From an uncultured Clostridia bacterium (GTDB taxonomy: Bacteria > Bacillota > Clostridia > Oscillospirales > Ruminococcaceae), in assembly GCA_945835425.1 (NCBI GenBank), contig CAMAJC010000093.1, forward strand, positions 1 through 7,005: a DNA stretch of 7,005 nucleotides, read 5' to 3'. Shown piece after piece: positions 1 to 5,106 of this stretch (the stretch's first letter is position 1; each line of letters begins with the position of its first letter). The notes beneath the pieces were generated by a model, which had not been told where the DNA came from, searched no databases, and worked only from the letters and a program-made list of their open reading frames with translations. Made by a program: the position numbers and the translations under genes.

Positions 1-371
1 AGCTCTACCCCGAGATCTATTCCTGCGTCGGCTGCAACGCCTGCACCAAGGCCTGCACCCAGGGTCTGAATGTTATGCAGTATATTGCTTATGCACAGCG
101 CGGCGAGTTCGACAAATGCGCAGAAGAGTCCTTCGACTGCGTTATGTGCGGCGTCTGCTCTTCCCGCTGCCCCGCAGGCATCTCCCATCCCCAGGTCGCT
201 ATGCTGGCCAGACGGATCAACGGCAAGTACATCGCACCCAAGTGCGATCATCTGGCTGACCGTGTCCAGGAAATCAAGGACGGCAAGCTGGAAGAAATGA
301 TCCAGAACCTGATGGGCAAACCCCTTGAGGAAATCAAGGAGCTTTACAACACCAGAGAAATTGAGAAATAA
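1..371 (+). CDS. 4Fe-4S dicluster ferredoxin-type protein (HdrC/SdhB-like), 5' end outside window
   Basis: This is the C-terminal 123 residues of a protein that begins before the window; the frame is open from base 3. Two clusters are visible. The first is CX2CX2CX3C, with Cys codons at 24, 33, 42 and 54. The second is CX2CX2CX3CP, with Cys codons at 138, 147, 156 and 168 (FDCVMCGVCSSRCPAG). This spacing is typical of two-[4Fe-4S] electron-transfer subunits such as heterodisulfide reductase HdrC and the Fe-S subunits of fumarate reductase-like enzymes. An extra Cys lies at 117. The tail (MLARRINGKY onward) is helical and charged with no membrane segment, so a cytoplasmic location is inferred. 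It ends 14 bases before the flavoprotein start, so the two are surely co-transcribed and probably form one complex in which this subunit feeds electrons to FAD. A separate HdrC-type subunit or the end of a larger fused Fe-S protein are both possible because the N-terminus is missing. Confidence 0.85.
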   Translation, partial: LYPEIYSCVGCNACTKACTQGLNVMQYIAYAQRGEFDKCAEESFDCVMCGVCSSRCPAGISHPQVAMLARRINGKYIAPKCDHLADRVQEIKDGKLEEMIQNLMGKPLEEIKELYNTREIEK

Positions 372-385
372 GGAGGGGATCTCAG

Positions 386-1981
386 ATGTATACCAATGAA
401 ATGCTTGAATCGATGAAAAAGGTTGAGGCTGCAAGAGCTGTAAACGTTACCCTCGATCCCAGACGTATGACCGCTGAGGAAAAGGATACCCTCCTGCGCA
501 CCTACCATCCCGACTACAAGGACGGCGAGTTCACCAACCTCGAAGTCGGCCCCAACAAGGGCGACAAGGTTCCGCTGGAGCTGGCTGCAATCCTGCAGGC
601 CAATCCCCGCGTCAACCCCGCTGAAATCGATCTGTCTGCTCCTGATTATGACGTCGACGTCCTGATCATCGGCGGCGGCGGCGCAGGCGCTTCCGCGGCT
701 ATCGAAGCCGACAACAGCGGCGCGAAAGTCATGATCGTCACCAAGCTCCGTATGGGCGACGCCAACACCATGATGGCTGAGGGCGGCATCCAGGCAGCTG
801 ACAAACCGAACGACTCTCCCGCACAGCACTTCCTCGACGCTTTCGGCGGCGGCCACTTCGCTGCCAAGAAAGAGCTGGTTTACAAGCTGGTCACCGAGGC
901 TCCCGAAGCCATCCAGTGGCTGAACAACCTCGGCGTTGAGTTCGACAAGGACGCAGAAGGCAACATGGTCACCACCCACGGCGGCGGCACCTCCCGCAAG
1001 AGAATGCACGCTGCGAAGGACTACTCCGGCGCTGAGATCATGAGAACCCTGCGCGACGAAGTCCTCAACCGTCAGATCCCCGTCGTCGACTTCACTGCAG
1101 CCATCGAGCTGATCAAAGACGAGAACGGCAAGGCTGCCGGTGCTGTCCTGATGAACATGGAAACCAAGGAAATCCTGATTGCGAAAGCAAAGACCGTTAT
1201 CATCGCTACCGGCGGTGCTGGCCGTATGCATTACCAGGGCTTCCCCACCTCCAACCACTACGGCGCTACGGCCGACGGTCTGGTTCTGGGCTACAGAGCT
1301 GGTGCGAAGCTGCTTTACGCAGATACCCTGCAGTACCATCCCACCGGCGCTGCGTTCCCTGAGCAGATCTTCGGCGCTCTGGTCACTGAAAAGGTCCGTT
1401 CTCTGGGCGCAATGCTCATCAACGTCAACGGCGAAGCCTTCATGAACCCCCTGGAGACCCGCGACGTTTCCGCTGCTTCCATCATCCGTGAGTGCTCCGA
1501 CCGTGGCAACGGCGTCCATACTCCCGAAGGCGTAGGCGTCTGGCTGGATACCCCCATGATCGAGATCAAGGGCGGCGAAGGCACCATCGAAAAGCGCATC
1601 CCCGCTATGATGCGTATGTTCGCGAAATATGACATCGATATCCGCAAGGAGCCGATCCTCGTTTACCCCACTCTGCATTACCAGAACGGCGGTATCGACA
1701 TCACCCCCGACTGCCAGAGCGGCGTCGAGAACCTGTATGTCGCCGGTGAGGCTGTCGGCGGTATCCATGGCCGCAACCGTCTGATGGGCAACTCCCTGCT
1801 GGACATCATCGTATTCGGCCGCAACGCCGGCAGAAACGCTGCTGCAAAGGCAAAGGAAACCACCGTCGGCGCCCTGACCCTCTCTCATGTTGACGCGTTC
1901 AAGAAAGAGATGGAAGAAGCCGGTATCCATTCCGATATCGTTTCTCCCAAGCTGCTGCCTGATTACAGAAGAACCAAATAA
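386..1981 (+). CDS. Fumarate reductase/succinate dehydrogenase-family FAD flavoprotein, non-covalent FAD type
   Basis: 531 residues; the start is fixed by AGGAGGGG at 371-378. An N-terminal extension of about 85 residues unlike FrdA precedes the FAD-binding Rossmann strand VDVLIIGGGGAGA (GXGXXG at residues 96-101). Family motifs follow in order: AEGGI (131-135), YHPTG, VTEKVRS with the Arg expected to act in proton transfer, NGEAFMNPLETRDVSAASII, HYQNGGI, GEAVGGIHGRNRLMGNSLLD and VFGRNAG. The residues that bind the dicarboxylate in fumarate reductases (His of HYxxGGI, Arg of NRL) are present. The covalent-FAD His of FrdA/SdhA (SHTxxAxGG) is Asn127 here (ANTMMAEGG), so FAD is expected to be non-covalent, as in L-aspartate oxidase. 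The long C-terminal helical region of FrdA/SdhA is nearly absent. Likely role: soluble fumarate or enoate-type reductase paired with the Fe-S protein upstream. The exact substrate is unknown; it is not a standard NadB given the extension and neighbours. Confidence 0.88.
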   Translation: MYTNEMLESMKKVEAARAVNVTLDPRRMTAEEKDTLLRTYHPDYKDGEFTNLEVGPNKGDKVPLELAAILQANPRVNPAEIDLSAPDYDVDVLIIGGGGAGASAAIEADNSGAKVMIVTKLRMGDANTMMAEGGIQAADKPNDSPAQHFLDAFGGGHFAAKKELVYKLVTEAPEAIQWLNNLGVEFDKDAEGNMVTTHGGGTSRKRMHAAKDYSGAEIMRTLRDEVLNRQIPVVDFTAAIELIKDENGKAAGAVLMNMETKEILIAKAKTVIIATGGAGRMHYQGFPTSNHYGATADGLVLGYRAGAKLLYADTLQYHPTGAAFPEQIFGALVTEKVRSLGAMLINVNGEAFMNPLETRDVSAASIIRECSDRGNGVHTPEGVGVWLDTPMIEIKGGEGTIEKRIPAMMRMFAKYDIDIRKEPILVYPTLHYQNGGIDITPDCQSGVENLYVAGEAVGGIHGRNRLMGNSLLDIIVFGRNAGRNAAAKAKETTVGALTLSHVDAFKKEMEEAGIHSDIVSPKLLPDYRRTK

Positions 1982-1993
1982 TCCATGCAAAAA

Positions 1994-2015
1994 CCGGGGA
2001 GCTTCCCCTCCCCGG
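1994..2015 (+). other. GC-rich hairpin just after the flavoprotein gene
   Basis: CCGGGGAG (1994-2001) and CTCCCCGG (2008-2015) form a perfect 8-bp stem with a 6-base loop, 13 bases after the flavoprotein stop. No T-run follows (the next bases are CAAGCGATG), so it does not look like an efficient intrinsic terminator. It may protect the 3' end of the Fe-S/flavoprotein message or set differential expression relative to the downstream genes; that role is inference. Confidence 0.5.
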
Positions 2016-2030
2016 CAAGCGATGAAATAA

Positions 2031-2117
2031 CCTGATTCATGTGTTTTCTCCGCCGAAGGCGGAGAAAGCACACTTACATACGCCTTGTAAAAGTAGAAAG
2101 ACGTATGATGAATCAGG
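2031..2117 (+). repeat. Nested inverted-repeat element, potential three-way-junction RNA
   Basis: Three complementary pairs nest without conflict. The outer arms CCTGATTCAT (2031-2040) and ATGAATCAGG (2108-2117) are perfect 10-bp complements. Inside, 2041-2054 pairs with 2058-2071 around a GAA loop, 14 bp with one G.U. Next, CATACG (2077-2082) pairs with CGTATG (2102-2107) around a 19-base purine-rich loop. The outer helix stacks directly on both inner helices with only a 5-base linker (2072-2076), as in a three-way junction. The element ends 33 bases before the membrane-protein start and its RBS. It could be a structured leader RNA or riboswitch, an mRNA-processing element, or a small non-autonomous repeat with terminal inverted repeats. 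No target-site duplication is obvious. No known riboswitch class was recognised. Confidence 0.6.
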
Positions 2118-2150
2118 GTCTACAAATTATCATTTTGGAGGAAATCCCCA

Positions 2151-2435
2151 ATGTCACTTCCCGAAATTCTTGAGTTTCTGATGATCCTTTCCTTCGGCAT
2201 CTCCTGGCCGCTGAAGGTCTATCGTTCCTACAAGTCCCGGACCGCCAAAGGAAGCAGCGTTACCTTCACCTTCTTCATTGCACTCGGCTACGTCTGCGGC
2301 ATCGCTTCCAAGATCATGCTGCACAACTTCAACCTCGCGTTCTGGATGTACTGGCCCAACATCATCTTCGTCACCACCGACATCATTCTCTACTTCCGCA
2401 ACAAGAAGCTGGATGCGGCTGCGGACAACAAATAA
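2151..2435 (+). CDS. Small three-helix PQ-loop/SemiSWEET-like membrane protein
   Basis: 94 residues, starting at ATG after GGAGGAA (2137-2143). Three hydrophobic segments are visible at about residues 5-24, 37-58 and 62-83, followed by a short charged tail. The loop after helix 1 (SWPLKVYRSYKSRTAKGSS) matches the pattern of PQ-loop/MtN3 proteins, in which a Pro in helix 1 is followed by a basic stretch and a K-G-S/I-S motif; here WP stands where PQ is usual. Length and three-helix layout match bacterial SemiSWEETs, which work as dimers to carry small sugars; other PQ-loop proteins carry different solutes, so the substrate cannot be stated. It is followed 13 bases later by the [2Fe-2S] gene and is probably in the same transcript. 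A membrane-anchor role for the redox proteins is an alternative, but no haem-ligand pattern like that of fumarate reductase anchors is seen. Confidence 0.72.
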   Translation: MSLPEILEFLMILSFGISWPLKVYRSYKSRTAKGSSVTFTFFIALGYVCGIASKIMLHNFNLAFWMYWPNIIFVTTDIILYFRNKKLDAAADNK

Positions 2436-2448
2436 GGAGGACTTTACT

Positions 2449-2688
2449 ATGAAACTGACTGTTTGTATCGGCAGCGCCTGCCACGTCAAAGGTTCCAGAC
2501 AGGTCCTGGAACTGCTGCAGGCTATGATCGCAGAGCACGGCGTTGAAAAACAGGTCGAGCTCGCCGGCACCTTCTGCACCGGCAACTGCCAGAAGGGCGT
2601 CTGCGTCACCATCGGCGACACCCTGCACTCTGTCAACCCCGATAACTGCAAAGAGTTCTTTGAAACCGAAGTCCTCGCAAAGCTGTAA
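2449..2688 (+). CDS. NuoE-like thioredoxin-fold [2Fe-2S] ferredoxin
   Basis: 79 residues. The start is set by AAGGAGG at 2434-2440, eight bases before ATG; the frame is open further upstream but inside the preceding gene. The four cluster ligands follow the NuoE/HydC pattern: Cys6 and Cys11 (CX4C, CIGSAC) and Cys43 and Cys47 (CX3C, FCTGNC). Cys52 and Cys67 are extra. The protein corresponds to the thioredoxin-like [2Fe-2S] domain alone; NuoE proper is about twice this length with a helical N-terminal domain. It is cytoplasmic, with no signal or membrane segment. Such small proteins act as electron carriers or subunits next to NAD(P)H- or ferredoxin-linked flavoenzymes. Placement at the end of the operon suggests it passes electrons between a reductant and the Fe-S/flavoprotein pair, which is inference. 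Confidence 0.85.
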   Translation: MKLTVCIGSACHVKGSRQVLELLQAMIAEHGVEKQVELAGTFCTGNCQKGVCVTIGDTLHSVNPDNCKEFFETEVLAKL

Positions 2689-2710
2689 TCCGGTTTTCGC
2701 CGTACATAGA

Positions 2711-2743
2711 AAGCCCGCTCTCTTTCCGGAGGGCGGGCTTTTT
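2711..2743 (+). terminator. Rho-independent terminator of the redox operon
   Basis: AAGCCCGC (2711-2718) pairs with GCGGGCTT (2733-2740). The stem extends through TCTC (2719-2722) with GAGG (2729-2732), including one G.U, and is followed by a T-run to 2743. It sits 22 bases after the [2Fe-2S] stop codon. Confidence 0.9.
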
Positions 2744-2753
2744 GCTGTCCTGC

Positions 2754-2805
2754 AAAAAAAATAAAAGCACCTTCGCCGACCGAAAACGGGCAGCGAAGGC
2801 GCTTT
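2754..2805 (-). terminator. Rho-independent terminator of the 111-residue gene
   Basis: On the - strand the arm 2805-2793 pairs with 2776-2764, 13 bp with a single G.U, with a loop at 2777-2792. The following bases are a long T-rich tract (complement of A-rich 2754-2766). It lies 28 bases after the stop of the gene at 2834. Confidence 0.88.
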
Positions 2806-2833
2806 GTTTATCTTATTCGTCCGATACCGACAA

Positions 2834-3169
2834 TCAGACCGTCTGCTTGCGGACGTCGGTGAAGGCGCGCAGCATTCTCTGGTGCATCTCGGCGCGGCGT
2901 GCGCGGTTGGCACGGATATCGGTCAGCATACCGTATACGCGGTCCAGCAGGCTTTCGTGGGTTCCGACTGCTGCGGGATAGTTCCGGAAATCAGCCAGTT
3001 CGGCGGCTCCGGTGTCGGCAGCGAGCATACGCATCATCTGGGTCGCGACCATGGCGGTACCGAGATCGTCGCGGCGAACAGTCTTTCCTGCGCTGCGGGC
3101 TGCGGTCTCAACGATACCAAGGTCGTCGGCAAGGATTCGGGACATGTTATTATTGGCAACTTTCATCAT
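2834..3169 (-). CDS. Unrecognised small helical protein, 111 residues
   Basis: I do not recognise this family. The frame is open from an ATG at 3184, but that ATG overlaps the ribosome-binding site itself (GGAGG at 3182-3178). The ATG at 3169, eight bases downstream of GGAGG, is therefore the better start; ATG at 3166 is a second option. The product is Ala/Arg/Met-rich and looks almost entirely helical: an N-terminal stretch (MSRILADDLGIVETAARSAG), a middle TAMVATQMMRMLAAD segment and a basic C-terminal helix (RANRARRAEMHQRMLRAF). No cysteine cluster, signal peptide or membrane segment is visible, so it is a cytosolic protein. It has its own promoter (3274-3302) and terminator (2754-2805) and is monocistronic, convergent with the redox operon. 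The basic helical tail would allow nucleic-acid or protein binding, but nothing proves that. Codon use resembles that of neighbouring genes, which supports it as a real gene. Confidence 0.75.
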   Translation of the reverse strand: MMKVANNNMSRILADDLGIVETAARSAGKTVRRDDLGTAMVATQMMRMLAADTGAAELADFRNYPAAVGTHESLLDRVYGMLTDIRANRARRAEMHQRMLRAFTDVRKQTV

Positions 3170-3273
3170 GACAGGTTCCTCCATTACTTCGCGTTCCGTC
3201 TCTTTCGACGGAGCAGGCCGGGTGTTTTTTCTTATTTATCTTTCTTTTGGCACCTCTTTTTTCCTGCATCTAT

Positions 3274-3302
3274 ATTGTATTCCAAAACGAAAAATGAATC
3301 AA
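3274..3302 (-). promoter_or_regulatory. Sigma-A promoter of the 111-residue gene
   Basis: Read on the - strand: -35 TTGATT (3302-3297), a 17-base spacer and -10 TACAAT (3279-3274). The expected start is near 3267, giving a leader of about 100 bases. A 6-bp hairpin (3195-3200 with 3207-3212) lies just upstream of the RBS. Confidence 0.75.
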
Positions 3303-3316
3303 GGGGTTTTGATTCA
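3295..3316. promoter_or_regulatory. Palindromic operator candidate over the -35 box
   Basis: TGAATCAA (3295-3302) and TTGATTCA (3309-3316) form a perfect 8-bp inverted repeat with a 6-base spacer. The right-hand part of the site lies upstream of, and the left-hand arm covers, the -35 hexamer of the 111-residue gene, a position suited to repression. The regulator is not identifiable from the window. Confidence 0.5.
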
Positions 3317-3358
3317 ATTCTCCCTGTTGGATAATACAAACAATAAAAGGCGATTTCT

Positions 3359-3376
3359 ATTGTGTATATTCACAAT
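3359..3376. promoter_or_regulatory. Short dyad ATTGTG-N6-CACAAT
   Basis: ATTGTG (3359-3364) and CACAAT (3371-3376) are perfect complements around TATATT. It resembles Rex or Crp/Fnr operators, but its spacing fits neither consensus exactly. It lies about 60 bases upstream of the -35 box of the 111-residue gene, where an activator could sit. Chance occurrence in AT-rich DNA is possible. Confidence 0.3.
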
Positions 3377-3461
3377 GCATTTGCGGGATAATTCCGGTGC
3401 GCAGCGCTGGCCGTGAAAGTACCTTGCGAACTCCTTTCATCTCTTTCCGGCCTGTGACTAT

Positions 3462-3492
3462 AGGATACACCCTGGAGCTTGCTCCAAGTCAA
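3462..3492 (-). promoter_or_regulatory. MerR-type promoter/operator with 19-base spacer
   Basis: On the - strand: TTGACT (-35, 3492-3487), exactly 19 bases, then TATCCT (-10, 3467-3462). The spacer holds the dyad TGGAGC-AA-GCTCCA (3473-3486). An over-long 19-base spacer filled by a dyad beginning next to the -35 box is the hallmark of promoters activated by MerR-family regulators. An RBS-like AAAGGAG follows at 3437-3431, but no convincing coding frame with a start codon follows it. Confidence 0.72.
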
Positions 3493-3522
3493 GAGCTCCC
3501 GCGCAAGTTCTCCCCTTTGCAC

Positions 3523-3555
3523 AATTGAAGTGCACTCTAAGTTTGTACTCCAATT
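3523..3555. promoter_or_regulatory. Long imperfect dyad, possible second regulator site
   Basis: AATTGAAGTGC (3523-3533) and GTACTCCAATT (3545-3555) pair at 9 of 11 positions, around an 11-base centre. Inside the left part, AGTGCACT (3529-3536) is itself a perfect palindrome, and GTGCACTCTAAG resembles one half of another MerR-type operator pointing to the right. Only degenerate -35/-10 elements can be fitted, so a functional promoter is not claimed. Confidence 0.35.
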
Positions 3556-3559
3556 ATGC

Positions 3560-3597
3560 AAAATGCCCCGGCCTTCTCATCGGAAAAGCCGGGGCAT
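3560..3597 (-). terminator. Rho-independent terminator of the LCP gene
   Basis: ATGCCCCGGC (3563-3572) and GCCGGGGCAT (3588-3597) form a perfect 10-bp stem with a 15-base loop. On the - strand it is followed by TTT (complement of 3562-3560). It sits 8 bases after the stop codon of the LCP gene. Confidence 0.8.
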
Positions 3598-3605
3598 GAG
3601 ACGAT

Positions 3606-4964
3606 TCAGTTTTCTCCGTTGGACCGGCGGTCGGCGTCGGTCGTCGGGTCGATGTCGTTGTAGATAAAATCATAGAGGGCCTGCCTGGTCGAGTCCATGT
3701 CGGCGTAAATGCAGGCGGCATTGCCGACATAGTAGCTGTCGCTGATGATATCGGCGTTTAAGGGAAATCTTGTCGACTCCACCTTCATCCCGCGCAGCAG
3801 AATCGGCATCAGGGAGAGGATGTCCGCCTGATTCAGCGAGGTCTCGACCGTGTCCTCCGCCGTCATCAGGGTTTTCGGGATGTTCTGCGGATGGGTCAGC
3901 AGCTGCTCCACAAGGGCAGTAAGGACTTTACGCTGCCGGGAAGTGCGCTGGTAATCGGCGTTGCCGACATGGCGGATGCGGGCGTAGGCGACCGCCTGGG
4001 TGCCCGAGAGGGTCTGTTTACCGGCCTCGCGGATATAATCCTCTTCCATGCCGCAGGCGTCCCACTGCTCCCAGATCGAGCCGTTGGCAGAGACCCGCTC
4101 GGCCTCGGTGAGTTCGATTTCGACGCCGCCTGCCGCATCTATGATCTCGGCCATCGTCTTGAAGGTGACGGTGGCGTATTCCTTGATGTCCATGCCGAAA
4201 TTCTCGTTGATCGTCCGCACGGTCAGCTCCGGTCCGCCGTAGGCGTAGCTTTCGGTCAGCTTCATCTGGCCGTACCCCGGCACATCCACCAGCGTGTCCC
4301 GCATCAGGGTGGAGAGCTTCAGCTTGCCGTGCTTCATGTCCACCGACAGGATCATGATCGCGTCCGAACGGGTATTCTGCGAATAATCTCGGGCATCGAC
4401 GCCAAAGAGGGCGATGTTGACCACCGCGTTTTCGGAGATGCTGCTGTTGACCCCGAGGGAAGCGTCCGACGTCGGGAAATCGGCCGGCTGCAGCCGAATC
4501 AGCAGAAACCCAAAAAAACCGATCACCACGACAAGGAGCAGCGCCAGCAGACGGAAAATCATCCGCAGCAGGCAGCCGCGCTTTTTCTTTTTCGGCGGCT
4601 CTTCGTACGGGTCGTCTTTCCTGTGCTTTCTTTTCTTTTTTACAGGCTCATCCTGATAATCCATCTGTCCCGGCTCCTGATAAGCGTCATAACCGTCATA
4701 GTCATCATATTCCGGATCATAGTCCGCAGCGTAATCCGCATCCGGACCGGTGCCGTCCCCGTCGCCATAGGGTTCATACCCGTCGTTATAATACGCCTGA
4801 GAGTTGCGGTAGGCCGGGTCGTGATAGACCTGCGGACTGTCGTAATCGGGGTCCTGATAGACCTCGCCTTCCCGTGGCGTGCCGAAGTCGTCTTCATAGC
4901 TGACGGTAAAATCGTCGTCATAAGCAGGCTCGTCAGCAGACGGCTGCTTTTCCTTCCATCTCAT
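3606..4964 (-). CDS. LytR-CpsA-Psr (LCP) family cell-wall glycopolymer ligase
   Basis: 452 residues; the start is ATG 4964, preceded by AAAGGA about nine bases upstream. LCP enzymes attach wall teichoic acid or capsule polymers from lipid carriers to peptidoglycan on the outside of the membrane. The order is: an acidic cytoplasmic tail (1-107) with 17 Tyr and many Asp; two basic blocks (109-116 KKKRKHRK, 125-129 KKKKR); one membrane helix (about 131-156); a linker; then the LCP domain (about 180-440). LCP motifs seen are NIALFGVDAR (183-192), RSDAIMIL (199-206), RDT (222-224), KLTESYAYGG (235-244), and YARIRH with DYQRTSRQRKV (327-346), which include the Arg/Asp residues that bind polyprenyl phosphate and Mg. 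The catalytic domain appears complete, and no C-terminal LytR_C domain follows. It is monocistronic, with its own promoter and terminator. The tail is unusual for the family and might be a regulatory or phosphorylation region; that is inference. Confidence 0.93.
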   Translation of the reverse strand: MRWKEKQPSADEPAYDDDFTVSYEDDFGTPREGEVYQDPDYDSPQVYHDPAYRNSQAYYNDGYEPYGDGDGTGPDADYAADYDPEYDDYDGYDAYQEPGQMDYQDEPVKKKRKHRKDDPYEEPPKKKKRGCLLRMIFRLLALLLVVVIGFFGFLLIRLQPADFPTSDASLGVNSSISENAVVNIALFGVDARDYSQNTRSDAIMILSVDMKHGKLKLSTLMRDTLVDVPGYGQMKLTESYAYGGPELTVRTINENFGMDIKEYATVTFKTMAEIIDAAGGVEIELTEAERVSANGSIWEQWDACGMEEDYIREAGKQTLSGTQAVAYARIRHVGNADYQRTSRQRKVLTALVEQLLTHPQNIPKTLMTAEDTVETSLNQADILSLMPILLRGMKVESTRFPLNADIISDSYYVGNAACIYADMDSTRQALYDFIYNDIDPTTDADRRSNGEN

Positions 4965-4993
4965 TGCCTAACATCCTTTCTGTCTGTCCTGTC

Positions 4994-5021
4994 AGTATAG
5001 CACAGATACAGGGAATGTCAA
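4994..5021 (-). promoter_or_regulatory. Sigma-A promoter of the LCP gene, extended -10
   Basis: On the - strand: consensus TTGACA (5021-5016), a 16-base spacer and TATACT (4999-4994), preceded by TGC (extended -10). The expected start lies about 20-25 bases upstream of the ATG at 4964, giving a very short leader. Confidence 0.85.
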
Positions 5022-5071
5022 GAGACTGGGTGTGAACAATGGACGCAGGTACCCCGGATTGGAAGTGCGCA

Positions 5072-5106
5072 CAAAAGCAGAGACGGCTCTCTCAGCCGCC
5101 GGTCTC
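5072..5106 (-). terminator. Weak hairpin at the end of the AraC fragment
   Basis: On the - strand GAGAC (5106-5102) pairs with GTCTC (5084-5080), and GGCT with AGCC inside, with a 4-base bulge. The sequence TGCTTTTG follows. It straddles the stop codon of the AraC fragment. The stem is short and interrupted, so termination is only possible, not likely. Confidence 0.3.

Larger units (their letters stand above)
3170..3605. other. 436-base gene-free, regulator-site-rich region
   Basis: Between the starts/ends of the two - strand genes there is no convincing coding region. The part 3220-3380 is AT-rich and holds the promoter and two dyads described separately. The part 3460-3555 holds the MerR-type promoter and the long dyad, and 3560-3597 the terminator of the LCP gene. 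A 27-codon frame (3440 down to 3357) starts just before the AAAGGAG motif but has a poor RBS of its own. The layout looks like the remains of an intergenic or divergent regulator/target pair whose genes were lost. Confidence 0.6.

Noticed and set aside
344..2071. A 575-codon open frame on the - strand opposite the flavoprotein gene
   Set aside because: It is antisense to a clearly recognisable enzyme, has no RBS or family motifs, and arises because the G/C-ending codons of the real gene rarely give stops in this frame.
2031..2117. Purine or TPP riboswitch
   Set aside because: Although a three-way junction is possible, the GAA triloop and the sequences lack the conserved loops and cores of these classes.
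3359..3376. Definite Rex operator
   Set aside because: The arms match TTGTG/CACAA, but total length is 16 rather than 18 and the inner AA/TT positions are missing.
3357..3440. 27-codon frame MKGVRKVLSR... downstream of the MerR-type promoter
   Set aside because: Its start lies upstream of the best RBS rather than after it, its length is within chance, and no family is recognisable; kept only as a possible explanation of the promoter.
3370..3561. 63-codon - strand frame across the MerR-type promoter
   Set aside because: It runs straight through the promoter/operator and the long dyad, has no RBS and lacks a MerR helix-turn-helix pattern.
3891..5000. A 369-codon + strand frame opposite the LCP gene
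   Set aside because: It is a mirror of the LCP coding sequence; the Val/Ile/Arg-rich translation comes from reversed Asp/Tyr codons, and no RBS or promoter supports it.
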